DNA of 64,000 nucleotides from Aquila chrysaetos chrysaetos (GCF_900496995.4 NC_044010.1:1798001-1862000); one strand, 5' to 3'. Shown: positions 14,151 through 28,554, numbered from the stretch's first letter. The notes: generated by a model from the letters alone, not told the origin. Numbers and translations are program-made.

Positions 14151-14863
14151 ATGCTTCTAGACCTTCATAACTTTGCAGCCATGCTGGTGTTTTCTAGTTG
14201 AGTTGCATGTGTCATAACTCTGCCCACTGTAGGCTGGCATCCAGCCTGCTGCTTTCTTCTAATCAGACTCTGGCTTCTCACATTGGGATTGTGGTGGGCT
14301 CTGCTTTGAAATGAGATGCCTGAAAATGGTTGACACCTGTAGTCCTCTGGCTCTTGGGAAAATTTGTTAACCTTCAAGAAAAGTCTTGGAGAGGAGGGAC
14401 TTTCAAGTTTTACAAGATGGTGAAGTTCTCTTTGGTTCCTTTAAAAAGCATTAGCAAAGGTCAGATTAACAAGTCAACACTGAAACTAGATATGACCAAG
14501 ACTCCCAAAATTGATGCAGAAAAGAAAAGAGGTGGGTGGGGACTGGGTGTGGGGGAGAAGGGCCCACAACACAACATTGGCTCTGATCCTTTCCCCCTTG
14601 TTGGGCCTGGGGCACACTTGATAAGGTGAAGGGAAATTGTAAAATTAGACCTGGCAACCTACACAGAGAGGCCCAGTGCAAGGCCCTTGGCCTGAGGCAA
14701 GCTGAGAAAGTTGAGGAATTGTGGGGGAAAGGGGACTTGGCAGGCTAACTTCCTGTGGCTGCATCCAGGGCTAATTAGTTTTCAGTGTTCTGTGTGTGTT
14801 TGGATGGAAACGAGCCAGCACTGAGAGGCACGGGGTGAGGAAATCAAAAACACATGCACCAAG

Positions 14864-14907
14864 AAGGAAGAAGGGGGAAAAAAAAAAAAAAGGGAAAAAA
14901 AAAAACC
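14864..14907. repeat. purine low-complexity tract
   Basis: GAAGGAAGAAGGGGG followed by long A runs interrupted by GGG. All but one or two bases are purines on the + strand. Simple sequence with no further structure. Confidence 0.7.
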
Positions 14908-15373
14908 TGTCCTTTTTAGCTACATTTTCTTTTTCAGGAGGAGATCTCATCATTTTGTTCCATGAGCACTAAATCACCCCGGCTCCCCTGTCTATCACAT
15001 CTCACATCTGCTTCAGAACTCATTAAACATCAAAAGGCCTGCCCTATCAGTTCTGCTTAGTTAGAAGTCTGAGTTACTAGAGTCCTAACCAGGGAAGATT
15101 TTGTATGTTTTTAATAATAGCTTAAGGAACTTCTTAGCACCCCATAAATTACTTAATGCAACAAACTCTTCCTGTGGACCAGCAAATGTTTTACAGAGGA
15201 GCTGAATGCTGCCTTAACATGCTTGTGGTCAGTCCAGAGTTACATAGCAACCTGCTTAAATGAACCTTTAATCCACATTTCAGCTTAGGAATTGTTTTCT
15301 CATGTATCCTCTCCTGCCGCTAGCCCACTCTCATTTTTACTGCCGCTCTAATTTTATATAACTACATTATAAC

Positions 15374-15440
15374 TTGTATTTCCGTAGCATTTTGAACCTC
15401 AAGAATGCCAAGGCAATTATTAAAAGAGCAATCATAACAC
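15374..15440 (-). repeat. possible old SINE tail fragment
   Basis: The + strand text 'TTTCCGTAGCATTTTGAACCTCAAGAATGCCAAGGCAATTATTAAA' (split here only by wording) resembles the reverse of the tail of old amniote SINE/L3 repeats, which read GTAGCACCTTTTATCCCAAGGATCCCAAAGCACTTTA. Only the tail is present. The resemblance is weak. Confidence 0.28.
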
Positions 15441-18400
15441 TACAGCACCAATGAAATCTGCCTACTTCTGCCATACCATTTCCCCTACTTCAAATACACA
15501 TGTACAGTGCCCTCCACTACTGCGTATGCCAGACAAACAGTTCATGAAAATAATTTATATACAGGAAACACAATGAACACAGTAAAGGCTCCAGTGGGCG
15601 TTTGTTATTAAGAGTACCACAAGAGCTCTTTAAAATGAACTGAGCCTAGACCAAGTGCGATTTCTCAGTGCTTGTTATTCAGACAAAAGCAAATAAATTT
15701 TCATCAGGACACTCACAAACTTTTGTCTTTAGTGAAGAAGTTTTTTCTGCCTAATTTGAAGTTTCTGTCTGCAGCTGTTTTATCACTAAAGCACTTCCGT
15801 CCCTCTTTATAGAGTCAGACAGCATGGGTTTTGCACTTTTTCCTCATGCTCAGGAATTACTAAATCACTTTTGCTCACACTCTTTAAAAAATCTGACCAG
15901 TGGGCAGATTTGAAAATGTGAGTCCCATAGGTGAAAATTTCAGATGGTGGCAAGCAAATCAAAGAGAGGCTTTGAACAGAAAAAAAAATTCTGCAGCTCT
16001 AACTTTAGCAATCATACCCACTCGACTGATACCAATAAGCTTTGTCATTTAGTTGTAACTGTTCCTTCTTCCATCTGAATTTGGGGGCATATCTACACTT
16101 CAGACAGACTGAGGTTCAGCAGCATCCTTGATTCCTCAGGGTTGCATTGATTCTTGGTAGAGACCTAAAACTCAGAATCTCTTTCCTCTTAGTTCTGGGA
16201 GGTAAGAGATCAACATCTCACAGTTAAAAGAAATAGGACAAAAAGTTAGAAAAAGAGCTATTAAAGAATGGTGGTCAAAAATAGCAAACCCCATAGTCGC
16301 ATGTAAATGTTTCTTTTTATTTTCATTTACCAGGAGTGACATTCTAGGCTAGAAGGTATGTAAGAATCTCTCTTCCAAAAAATTATAAGTGAACAAAATG
16401 TATTCTTTTCAAAATGTCAGCATAAATAAAAGGAAAAATAAAAAATAAATAGCATGACCCTCAAGCCATGTTGAACTAAACTCATCATGAAGCATAAGCA
16501 GAGATATGTGTTAGCACATCCATTCTAAGGCCATATGCCTCCACTGGCTATCTAATGCTCACATCGGTGCACATGAAACAACCTTGGACATCAGAGGTGC
16601 TATTAGACTAGCAGTCAAGGAAAAATGAAGTCAATGGCAAGTTACTAATCCTTTTCCAGGATTGCTACTGCTTGCCAACAAGCTGTGGATACTGCTTACT
16701 GAGGGAGATTTCCCCTCCCAAACACAGTCTGTCTAGTTCCTTGCAATTTAGTGAAGGACAGTCCTGCAGGACAGCAAGGACTCCTACACCTGCGGTGGGT
16801 GCAGGACAGCCTCTAAGGGAGCACACGCTCCCTATGTTCACTTCTCCTTCACGCAGAGGGTTCCCAGTGCTGTCTGACCAGACCAGATTTAAGGGAAAAG
16901 CACAAAGTTTATTCCAACATGATGCACCATTAGGGAAGAAGTTACTCAGTTCAAGAACAAGTATGAAGAAATTAAGGCCAACAGGGGATACCTAGTCATT
17001 TAGCTCTGTTTGAGGATCTGTGTGGCTTTCCCTTCAATGACACTGCTGATAGGACAATTTCACAGCTGTCAGAGCTGCCAGCTAAATTCCTAGGTGATCC
17101 ATGGCCTCTGTTCATTGCTCCTTTAAAGAGGGACCTTTTTCTGGGATAAGCTTCCCATAAGAAAACCCCAAGTCACCAGAGGTCCTGTTCAATATATCTG
17201 TGCCTCTGGGGACTGTCTGTAACCCTTCACCTTGACAAATAATGTAATTAAGACATCAGCTTATAAGAGTACATCAGCGAAATGTGAAGCAGTCACAGTA
17301 CTGGTGTCTCTTACACTATATGCTTACTGAATGAAGCACCAAGCTAGTCAGTAAGCAAACTCCCTTGTACAATGCAAGGCTGACACCCCCTGTAAAGCAT
17401 GATGCTGGGGATTACATTTAGTCCCTGAGAGTTCACTTATGTTTAAGCACAGAGTTGTTCAATGACATATGACTCCAAAACTATTTACTACACAAATACT
17501 TAAATAATAGAGAGGAATCCAGCTTATCACTAGCTCTAAATAGAGACTAAGCACATCAGGAAACGATGACAACTCGAAGGTAATTATGTTTAGATTGAAA
17601 AATGCCTCAGCCACAGCTCACTGTGTTTGGGAACCCACGTCAGACCATAAATATTCCAGAATCACTGGAAGACTATGACGAACACTAAAATGAAAAGTAC
17701 CTAGAAGGTATCATTGCACGGGTAAGTCTTTCAAACAGGTAGGCCATGTACTCTAGATCTGAAGACAACCACGCTCAGCCCTTAGCTGATGTTCTCCAAC
17801 AAGGCGTTCAACAGCTATAGTCTTCCTCCTGTAACTGTTATTTTCCTCTGTATTCAAGATTTGTATCCTGCACCAGTTTAAATTAAGCACCCCTATGGAG
17901 GAAATGACAGGTTCTGAGTGAAAGGAGCTCTAGGGAGTGTGTGTGCTTTCCCACTCTTTGATATCCCCCTTCATGTGGAGCTCACACTGCCTTGGGATGA
18001 TATTTACTCTTAACTTAGAGTCAAAGAACATATTTGCTTTCTGTTTTTCATTAAATACAGAGGGTTTCAGAAAAGAGGCCATTTTTCATCAAAAAATTGT
18101 TTTCAAGTGAAAAATATCTACCAGCTCTACTGACTCTAAACAATTCCTGGCCTAGGAGCACATTACTGTGACTTTACAGTTCATAGAGTGTGACTCAAGA
18201 AATGAGAAAAATGTTTTCAAGAAGTTACCATGAATATTTAAAAAAAAAAAAAACAAACCCCACCCCAAAGTATTTATATCACAGCTAACAGTCCAGCTGG
18301 TAGCCTGCATGCCATCTGAGACAGCCACAGCATTCACTAGCATCAATCTTCCTCCTTTTTTTGATGATGGGCTCTACATTTGCTTTCACTCAGCCTCCTG

Positions 18401-18774
18401 CTTCCTCCTTCATTTTCTATCACTTTAAAATAATTGTCAGTAGCATGATATAAGCTGTAGTGTTTTTGTCCTTCTTCTGCCTTCCTCGTCTTCCTGCACT
18501 TAAAGATGTCCTAGAATAAGGACAACTGCCCAGGTTGAAGGATGCAATTGAACAGAAGGTACTTGAGTGATGTCGGAGTCATAAACTGAAGGTGCTTGAT
18601 GCGCTGTGGCTAATGCACCAGACGGGACATGAGGGCTTGCTCTATGTTAATGCTTTAAGGGGTGAAGTATGTCTTACTTGGGTTCTAAAAACTTTCATAA
18701 GACGTTCTTCATATGTGCTCAAATTCCTTGCGGCTTCATCAAAGCAAAATCTAGCCTCTGTTCAAGCAGGCAAT

Positions 18775-18802
18775 TTTCTTTTTTTTTCTTTCTTTCTTTT
18801 CA
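18775..18802. repeat. pyrimidine (CTTT) tract
   Basis: T-rich run with C at roughly every fourth base (CTTTCTTTCTTTTC). Low-complexity microsatellite. Confidence 0.7.
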
Positions 18803-20685
18803 CCAGAAGTCACAGAGACTTCCTGTGTATCTTTTTTCTAAAATGACAAATCCCTCCCTCATCAGACCAGTGCATACAGCATATTTGGAGGCAGCTTATA
18901 TAAACAAAATAAAACAGATTTTATTAGCAGAGATTAGGCCAACTGATCTGAGCCCTGCATAGTGGTTTAGTTTTGCACCTATGGAAGCTAACAGCAAAAA
19001 TTCCCCTTTAGCTTCAGACTAAAGCATTGCCAATCACAGAGTTCAGAAACCATGACTCAAATGAAAGAACATTGTTAGACTCACTTAAAAGTCATGAAAT
19101 ATACTTAAAAATAATAAATTGCAATATTTTTAATTTCTTTCTATGTTTTCAGCCTTCACTTTTGGCCCTCTCAAGATACAAATACGCTATTTTTATGGAC
19201 AAAGGGTGAAATACACAATCCCTTCTACAAAACAAATAAACCAAAATATTATCTATCACAAGACACACAGGTAAATAGTATGAATTAGCAGCGTGAAGTG
19301 AGGTGAAAAGGCACAGTGGAAGTTCAGTTTGACTTTAGAAAAACACCAGTGCTCCCCTTTTCCAAGTCCTCAGACAGAATATAAGGTAACAAAAATAAAA
19401 ATACATCTGCACCCAGAAGACTTGATAATGCATTCCATGTTGGCAGGACACTGTGAGCTAGCTACTACATGCCAGTAACTCAGCCAAAGAAGGCATCATT
19501 GCCCAGGAAGAGAGGCGAGCTGAAGTCATCAGGGATATGCTAACAATACAACCACCGAGTTATAACTGTGCATCATGATTTCTCTAGAGAGCTAAGCAGA
19601 AAATAAAACTGCTGCCTCCTCTGATGGAGTATATCCAAGGAATGCAGAAGCAATGCTGTTTGACATCTCTAGAGTGAGTCCTCCCAGTAAGCAAGACACT
19701 GGATATAGAAAGCAGGTGTGATTTTTTTAGCATCTCTGCAAACATCTGTCCATCTAAATATCTAAGCATTGGTAGTACATACATCACCATGATATATAAA
19801 AGTCCCAGAGTTATTATCCCAACAACATAAAGCCACAGTCCAGCAGCTGAGGGAATTTTTAATTTTATTTCTTCTCCTCATTTTCCATTCTCCTCTTTGT
19901 CTTTTTGCTGTTGTTGTAAGCTTCAGTGCAGACAGGAGTTTCTAGATTTTATTCACAGAATGCCAAGGTCCCATCTCCACTGGAAAGCAAGCCAGTCACT
20001 GGGAAAATTTCATCTCCTGCTCTGATGCCATTGCTTTCAAGTCTGACAGTTTCATAATGCTTCCTCTAAAATAATATAGAAACTATACACCATATCATTC
20101 AATCCCTGAAAGCATATAATTTCACCTTTGTTTATCACTTAGTTTATTTCTTTATCAATGTATTATTGCTCTTGCAAACTATTTGGCAGCACATACTGTC
20201 ACTCAACTGGAAAGAATGACCGTCTTAGCAAAGAGCTGAAAGGTAAGGAAGATCCTTGTCTGCATGTACTCTGAGGTTCAGTTTTCTCTGGACCAAAGCT
20301 ATTATAAATACATTTCCTGCAAATCAGCAGCGGTTGGTTTTGGCCAGAACAAGGTCTTCTGCAGCATGATTTTTTCCTTAATAGTGACTCTTACTCTCAG
20401 ATATGTTCACTTCAGCTTTGCAGTTTAAAGAGTGTTTGAATCCTGAATTCTGTTCTTGACTATCAGTGGTTCTTTCTCTGAATGTGTTAATTAAATCTCT
20501 GCGTTTCCTCCCACAGAATAAGTACACTGTGTTTCCATTTTCCCGTCTAGAAAATGACACTGATAATGCAAGAAATAAAAAATAACGTAAGAAGTTACCC
20601 ATTATTTGAAATCATCTATATTCCTGGGCAGTCATCCTTCCAAGGGCTAGACTTTCTGAGATCTAGTTCAACAACTCATGCTCCC

Positions 20686-20810
20686 TGAATGGTTTGCCCT
20701 TCTTTCTTCCTTCCTTCCCCTTTGAAAAACAGATTTTAAAGAATCTAGGTTAAGCATTAACTCATTCTTCTTCCTTTGCTGCTCTTCTCCTCTCCCTTTG
20801 AGTCTCAGGT
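20686..20810. repeat. pyrimidine-rich (TTCC) region
   Basis: Imperfect TTCC/TTCT repeats at 20,697-20,730 and further CTTCTTCC-type sequence at 20,761-20,810, separated by ordinary sequence. Low-complexity DNA only. Confidence 0.5.
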
Positions 20811-21344
20811 AACTCTTCCTTTGACGCTCTCTATCCCAACATTTTCCTTTACAGATCAGTTGCATTTCAAACCTCCCATCTCAGAACAGCCCCTTGTTAC
20901 ATATGCTGCCTGCTTCTTGTTCTCTGAAAATGTTTTTTTCATAAAGGAATGCTTGCTCTTTGTGCTGTAATTACAATGGCTCTGCAAGAGAAGACTCTGG
21001 GGAAAGCCAAACTCTGTGAGGATGTCTTCATGGTGACTTCTTAGGAGGGCTATGGGAAGGACACAGCTCTCCCAGCAAGGAAAACGGTTCCTCTCTTAGA
21101 GCACATGAATCCTCAGGGATATACTGAAGGCCATCTGTGGAAAAGCTCTGGATTTCCCTGCTCCTACACATTTAACACTAATGGGAGGGTGTAAAAGTGA
21201 AGACACTGATGGCAAGAACAAGCTTTTTGTCAGCCTCACTATGTCCATTCTGAAAAGGACGATATGAATGCACATGGCTGCCCTTCCTCTTCCACTGAGG
21301 ATCCATTTTTTGGTGCTTGTTCTCTCATCTGCTAGAATCAAAAT

Positions 21345-21450
21345 TTCAATGGCCCAATTCTACTTTACTGTGGTTTTATTCCTACAAATTCCCATGGAAG
21401 TCAAATGGAGCCAACTTGAGTAAAAAAACAATGAACATGGGATTGAGGGC
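21345..21450. repeat. possible MITE-like palindromic remnant
   Basis: The block runs from GGCCCAATTCT at the left to GGGATTGAGGGC at the right, with CCCATGGAAGTCAAATGGAG in the middle. Old sauropsid palindromic repeats have this plan, with a GGCCCAATTCTG-type end and a CCATTGAAGTCAATGG centre. Both ends and centre are badly diverged, so this is tentative. Confidence 0.3.
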
Positions 21451-24400
21451 TTGGTACTACATTTCCTAATCTTCTTTTATCCTCTCTATTTTTTTCTTTT
21501 TTCTTTTCTTTCTTTTACTTCTTCACTACACTAGTGAATTCAGTAATTCGCTCCATGTCCTCTGTCGGCAGAACCTTCTGGGTCCTGGTGCCAAACTCCT
21601 CTCTGCTTCCCCCATCCTCTCCAGCCCTCTCAGATGGCAAAGCAGATACCAGACAGTGTCTTCACTGACTAGACTCCCTCCCTTCTGAAAAATAAATTTA
21701 TTCTTCCCATTCAGATTAGGAAACTATTTTGTGCTTCTTTGACTAAAGGGAATTTCTGAGAGTTATCAGCATACATAAAGCTTACGCTCCTCCCTAAACT
21801 TGGCATTTTGTGGCATTTGCTGGTTTGAGAACATTTTGTTCTTATTCTCTTCTGCCTTGGCGGTTAGCAGCAAATACACATTTACATTTGTTTGTTCCCT
21901 TTTCTTGTGTCCTCACTTAAAAAGAATCGGTACACTTTTCATTGCTGAGTTGTAGCCAGTTAAAACTGCCGCTACCCTCTTCTGTTCTGTATAGTTTGTA
22001 CGCCTCATGCTGTCCTTCCAGTTTTAAGTATCACTTTATTAAATTTCAAGATTTGTTTACTGCATTATAATATACATCCATTAGCACAGCCTTATCCTCA
22101 GAACTACTTATCTGATTCACAAGCTCCTTGTACATTAGTACATTCAGATGTTCCTATTTTTAATGTTTAAAATAACTCCATCTTTCAGCTTTTGTTTATC
22201 TTCTGATGTTAGGAGAACCCACCAGACTATTTGTGTTAAGCAAAAACTTGTGCTTCTTATCAGGTTTAGACATATACTGGAGGAGCAAACTCATCCATCA
22301 TGAATCATTTACACCTGTACATGTCACCAACTCATGATCATTCACGGTGCTTTGGTAACACGTGTACATAATGCCAAAATGAGATAATCTCTTACATGTT
22401 GTTTCCACACATGTGAAGTCCCTACATGTGAAAAAAGAAATGCAACTATTAGTTACAATTGTAATTTTGCAAAATTGAGCAGAGGAATTAACACTAGCCT
22501 GACAATCAGACCCAAATCTTCTCTTTGAGTCATCGCTGACAGGAATATTTTGCTGAAATCCCCAAAGTCAAAGCTCAGCTATACAAATAAATACTGTAGC
22601 AGATCCTGACAGGAAGACGTTCAGCCCAATCTTTTCCAGATGGCAGTGATGGATGGCTGTGTGCTTCTATTTATTTGGTTTCCCAGGCAATGGTGTCCTG
22701 CTTTCACTGGCCATCACTTGAAGTGCTTTAGCTTACAAACCGGCACAACAGTTGTGTACACTGCCAGACAGGTATTCTGGTGGGCTTACTCACTGCTTGG
22801 ATGTCACGACTGCAAAAAAGAAGCTAAATTTTACCACCTTGCTGGGATTAGCTTTTCTAAAAACTGCATGTCTTAAACTTGTGACAAACTCTTGGCACAG
22901 GACTCAAGGAGCTCCCAGGTAAAGCAGAGACCAATCATACATAACTTGCTGATTGCTGAGATATGCCAGTTCTGAAAACAATACAGTGACCTAAAGAGAA
23001 GAGAGAGAGAGGAAAGACATCCAAATCCCAAACCACATTGACTGAAAATGTGGCTGTGACTATTGTTCTGTTCTGTAAAACACATGGTACTTTACATAGG
23101 GCTATAAAACAAACGTCCATAGATCAGGGACTTAAGTTACAGAATAATGTGTGGGGAAGAGTGGAGCTGGGGTACAAAGGCTTCTGAATCCAGACCATTC
23201 ATTTTGCCTGCCCATGCTTGAATAGTGAACCAAAGTTATTAGCAACAAACACACATGTTTGGTGGCCTAGGTAAAATGATCCATTGCCTCCAGATGATGT
23301 TCATTTTGCAGGCATCCATACCAGGGATAAAATGAGAAGAGAACTGCTTGCTGCAGGGGTATGAGTTGCGTGGTGCTAGCACATTGTAAGCAATTTGGGG
23401 AAGAGGCTGTATTTTCATGCGTTCATGTAACATCAAGCATAACATGGCCATCTTGACGACTGGGGCTTTTGATGCTACTGCTAACATAGCAACGGATAAA
23501 TGCAAATTCTTGATACAAGAACTTCCTGGTGAAACCAGGTGCCAGCTGAAATGTGCAGGCACTCAAGATTGAATGCATAGTGGGAACAGACACAAAGAAA
23601 TGCATGCCTTTCCCATGGTCTTGAGTCACAAACTTACTTACACAGTCATTTTGCAGAGGGCAATACAGCCAATACAGTGCAATTATGATAAAGCCTCCTT
23701 CTAAATGAAAGCACACACATTAACATCAGTAAGTGGACAGATTAGGGGAAGGTTTCTTTAAAAAAAAGCTTTATCTGGAATCCAAAGACAGCAGGAAGTG
23801 AATGAAATTGGTTGAGGCTGTGGGGATGTGGTCACGCTTCTCTGTGTAGATGAACAGATGGGCAGCAGAATTCAGCATGTGCTGGTTTGGACAGCTGGGA
23901 CTCAGGGAAGCCATAGGAAGGGCATGATAAGAGTACAAGAAAATGAAGGCAGACGGAGGATTTCAGCAGAGGCTGAGTTGCAACACCAGCATGCTCAGGC
24001 GCAAGTCTTGCAAAAAGCAGTCACTACCTACTAGATTCTAGACTGAGGTTACCTGCCGGGCTGAACCATACTATTCAACAAACAGAAGAACAAAGTTATA
24101 AAAACAGTAGTAGCCATTGCAATGACAGAAGTCAGAAATAAACTAGTATGCCTGGTTTTTATGCTGCCTACATTAATTAGGCTCTCCTGTGGATGCACAC
24201 TATGGTTCTACCTTTAATTACATGACCATATGATGCTTTTTCTTTAAAAGTTTCACCTTCACGCTGAAAGAGTAGGACAACAAAAATATGGCACACTAGT
24301 GGCACATGTATGGCTCACCAACAGGATAGGTGATTTTTTCAACCAACCCAGCTCGAAGTTGTGTTATCAAATACCTGACAGCAAGATTAGATTGTCAACT

Positions 24401-24974
24401 TCTTTAATCCTACACATAGAGATTAAGCCCTCAAAAAGGGAATTTGTGATTCTCAGTTTCTGAGCCAGAGCCTGGAAAGGAATGAAGACTTCCTTTTCCT
24501 TCCATTTTGGCCCTTTTAACCCATCCTATTATGTGTCTCTGTCCTGCTTCTTTCTCACCTTGGTCCTGCTCTCCTCATCCAGCTGTTCACAGCTGCCTGC
24601 CTCAGAAAAATTACCTTGGCCCCACACCACGACAGAACAAAATCTAGCCTCAGCCTTTCAGCTAGCGCCTTCTGATTCCTTCTCTCACCCTCCTGCCGTC
24701 ACGTGCCAAGTTGCAGTCTCCTGCCCAGGTACACCCAGTCCCTGCCAGCCTGCCAGCGATGGCCGAGCTGTCTAAGGAGATGCCATAGCTAAGGAAAGTG
24801 AGGATTTTGAAATGGATCGTGGCAGTAATTTATTTTATACATACTCTTGGCAATAAATTCATTGCTCGCACACAATACGCTGCTGAGTTCCAGATCATTA
24901 TTTTCCTAGCCACTCAGCACCAACACAACAGCTGCAGCTGGCCCAAAGAAACTGAGGAATGAGGTGAAGACACA

Positions 24975-24989
24975 AGCAGCAGCAGCAGC
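24975..24989. repeat. (AGC)5 microsatellite
   Basis: Five AGC units followed by AAG. Too short to be a notable expansion and not inside a supported coding exon. Confidence 0.8.
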
Positions 24990-27595
24990 AAGATCCCAGT
25001 TATTTGCCAAACGTGACATTTTCATACAAGAACAAAACTGAAATAAGCATAGGCAAGCTTCTTTGTTTATGATGAGAATTTGAAAAATGATCCCAGTGAC
25101 TTTAATTCACTCTTCCTGTACATTCTGAGTAGAAAACTATCTCAGCTTTCAGGATTGTGCTCAAAGCCCACCACAAGGGAGACTACGCAATCCCACATGC
25201 CAAAGAAGCAGATGAGCAGGTAGGCATATAGATTTTATGGCTAAAAAAAGAAAACTGGGAGGTTATCTTGACTTCCAGTGCAATACAAGACACAGAAAGC
25301 CTATATAAATCCTGAAAACTTCTTGCTGAGCTGGAGGACATCTCACAGGCAAACAGCCAGCCATAATGTAAATTTACTCAGTCACTTCAAGTAAAGACGA
25401 ATACACTGCATTTGCTGATGAGTTTTTTCCAGCAGCTCTTTGGCCTCACCATAAGTGTCTGAACTTGATTTTCAGTGTGAATTTGTCTATCTCGCAATGT
25501 GTAAATTTGCAGTCTCTTGGTCATTTCTGCCTTTGTCTGAGCTGTTTGATCAAAATCTTCAGTCTGTATAGTTACCTACAGACCATCGTTGAGCTTTCAT
25601 CTAACTTCCATTTGAGTTGCTCTGTCATTATGAAGACTCCCTTTGCGGTCCTATTTGTAATTGTTTCTAAACCCTCGTCATTTTCTCATCACCTTTTTGA
25701 AGCGTAGACAGCAGAACAGGGCACACATCTAGTGCCAGATACATATCACCAGTGCTGTTTGCAGAGGAAATATGATCTCTTTATTCAGTGTTGTCTGTTT
25801 ATACACCCAGTGGTTACCCAGCCATCACTCACTGGGCTCACTCAGCCATAGCACTGCACCAAAAGGTCATATTCAGTCATTCACCACAAGCTGGACTTCC
25901 CTTTCCAAGTTACTGCTTCCCAACCGATAGACTTCATCACACCAAGGCTACCTACTTTCTTTGTCCTATTAGTGTATAGCATTCCATTAACTCCAAACGG
26001 GTGAAAAAAAAAGACTTTATTCCAGCAGGGTAGGAGTACGCTGCATCAGCCTCATGCGGAACTTCACAATAAGAGCACTTTGACAACTCACTCCTACAGA
26101 ACGGCACTAACTGTGGGATTTAACAGATCTAGCTGGTTCCTTTTCAGACCATATATTTAAGTTGCATTTCCTGGTATCTAAGGAATATCTTTTATGTGAG
26201 AGGTCAACAAGAATTCTGCAGGCTGCACCATTTACATCCTAAGAGAGAGGGAAATTGGACATGAACCTAAAAGGAAGAAACCTAATAGGTAAGGAGGAGT
26301 CTAGGAGAGATCCCAGTATGAGTTATTTCTAGATACAGAATCCTACCTGAGTGCTCAGCTACATGCAGAGAAAAATAAATTTATGACATTCCATGCAGTC
26401 ATGCTATTCATTGTCTATGGGTTATGTTTGTCATGGAAATTATGTTTATTCACCTGACTTTTGGCCAACTACAGATGCAACACCTTTCACCACCTAGGGA
26501 TTTCCACTTCTACTGACATTCCAGCTGGGGATTGTGGAATTTCACTCAAAGAGCTCACCACAAAGGGCATGCTCTGTCAAAACAGGAGCAAAAGCATAAA
26601 TAAACTGCCTTCCAAATACCCTATTTAACCTTAGTGTAAGGTGATGCAATTCATCTGAAGACAATGTGTTACTAGCTGATGTTAAGGCCAGCATTGGCTT
26701 TGACTGTCCATTCTCAGCACATCTGAACAGGCTTGTAGGCACTGGCTGAATATATATTGGGATTCTATGATTGATGTTCTATTATTTCTGCCAATACACT
26801 GTAGAAAAACATTTTTATTTCATTCAACTTGAGATATTTTAAGGGGGAAATATACAGAAAAAAGGCCAAATCCCTAGAGACCAAAATCAACAGTTCCAGG
26901 AATGGAGAATCAATATCTCCCTATTTCAGAATTTATTGGACCAGAGAGGAGGTGCTCAAATTTGCACAAGTTTTGTGCAAAGGGACATAAACTTGGGGAA
27001 CTCTATGCTGCTGACACTCTCAGCAGGGGCTGAAGACTGTTTCTGGCTGAAGTCCACACTGATTTACAATGCTCAGCATCCTATCAAGACAGCAGCATAT
27101 GTTATTCCTATTATCTTGCATTCTTTCTTTCCACTCAGTTGTGGAGTATTGACTCCAACACCAGATAGTCCAGTGCTAGGAGAGATGGCAGTCACTAAGA
27201 GTTGTAATTATATTAATCTAACAGTGCAAAGGACTCTTTGCTGCAGACACATTTTCCTGACCAGAACCGTGGACTGGAGTTTTACCCATGTAAAGCCCAA
27301 TTACTTGAACGGCTCTCAAAATGCCATGCTGCTGGTTGTATGAAAACTATGCTGCATATACTTAGAGCCTTTTTAACTAGAAAACTAACAACACTTCTGA
27401 CCAACCATTAAAGCCATTTTATCTATGAGACAAGAGAAATGGACTGTGTTCACCACTGCTATTCTAAAAATAAGTTAGGAGATTTTGTTCTGACTTTGAA
27501 AGAAGGAAATGAAGAGACAAGCTTTCTCCCTTTTGATTTCTCCTGTTCACAGGATTCTATTTCAAATAAACAATCAAACATTTAGTGGGCCAGAA

Positions 27596-27616
27596 TGGGA
27601 GTCAAAGTGACTCCCA
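27596..27616. repeat. perfect 9-bp palindrome with 3-nt loop
   Basis: TGGGAGTCA and its exact complement TGACTCCCA are separated by AAG, and CATTGACTC follows. Old sauropsid MITE-like repeats contain GGGAGTCA/TGACTCCCATTGACTTC motifs, so this may be the core of such a relic. A short B-box-like GGTTCAAGTCC occurs about 70 bases downstream, but no tRNA fold surrounds it. Confidence 0.45.
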
Positions 27617-27639
27617 TTGACTCTAAGTGACTCGTTATG

Positions 27640-28550
27640 CAAATTAGCAGAGATGGCACTTGTCCGGTGCAGGTGAAACCAAGGTTCAAGTCCCTGCTCC
27701 AATTAATACTTAATCATAGAAAGTGGCATTTGCCACATGAACTGCTGGATTTCTAGAAAAGACCCGACAGCTCTCTGGCCTGAGTTCTCATGGGAATACA
27801 TGACATAAGGACTGCAAGTGTGGATCAGGCAGCATGGGGACTTTAAGCAGAGTTTCCCACAGTGTGGTTGAATCACTTAGCCTACAGGTCTTCTGGAGAA
27901 GGTGAAGATATATCTCTCTGGTTTGCAGAACAAGTCTCTTTTGGAGACCTGTTCTCAGCTGAGTTTTCATTTAACCTAATCTAATACTGGCCCAAACTGA
28001 AAGCATAACATCTGTTTTCTACTAAGAGAAGAGAAGAGAAGAGAAGAGAAGAGAAGAGAAGAGAAGAGAAGAGATCATGCTCTTGACTCCCTTTCACACA
28101 AAATGAGACCAATAGCCTAAGAAAAAAATCAATGAACACACACTACCCGTATTCCCTGGAAATGGGTTGAATCTTGCAGGCAAAGCTCCTCTGTGAGCTC
28201 CTGCAAGCTCGAGAGCTCATATTGGCTCTAGACGGTGATCAATTTAGGTAGAAAAATCTATTTCCTGATAGAAAATGTTTTTTTCACATGGGCTAGTTCA
28301 AGCAGAATTCAAGCACATAGGAAAGATACTTACAGAGCATTTTGTACAGAATAAAAGTTCATCTAAACAATGAGCCAAATTTCTAACTACCCCTACAGTA
28401 TTTTCAGTTTAATAGCTGTCAGGGCCCTGACTGCACTAATAGGCCTTATTTGTCCTGACCAGCCTTACCTGTGGGCCTCTCCCACACACTCTGCCCATGG
28501 GCCCAGGAGCTCCCAGTAAGTTCAGCTCTGGGCTAACTTCAGCCCTTGCT
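27640..28550. other. non-coding sequence with one microsatellite
   Basis: No gene or transposon seen apart from the pentanucleotide repeat at 28,024-28,074. Confidence 0.55.
28024..28074. repeat. (AAGAG)10 microsatellite
   Basis: About ten perfect copies of a five-base purine unit. It is the longest pure tandem repeat in the window. Perfect units suggest recent slippage, so length is likely to vary between individuals. Confidence 0.92.
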
Positions 28551-28554
28551 TGAG

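Larger units (their letters stand above)
14155..27590. other. non-coding sequence, no gene seen
   Basis: No gene supported in this 13 kb. It contains purine runs at 14,864-14,907, a weak SINE-like remnant near 15,374-15,440, an A13 tract at 18,240, pyrimidine runs at 18,775-18,802, 20,697-20,730 and 21,485-21,523, a MITE-like fragment near 21,345, and a short AGC microsatellite at 24,975. The longest open frame (135 codons at 26,936-27,343) has no recognisable domain. Confidence 0.55.

Noticed and set aside
26936..27343. 135-codon open frame
   Set aside because: Length is within chance expectation and no protein similarity was recognised.
27640..27700. B-box-like GGTTCAAGTCC suggesting a tRNA gene
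   Set aside because: No matching A box or acceptor stem; more likely part of an old SINE-like repeat.
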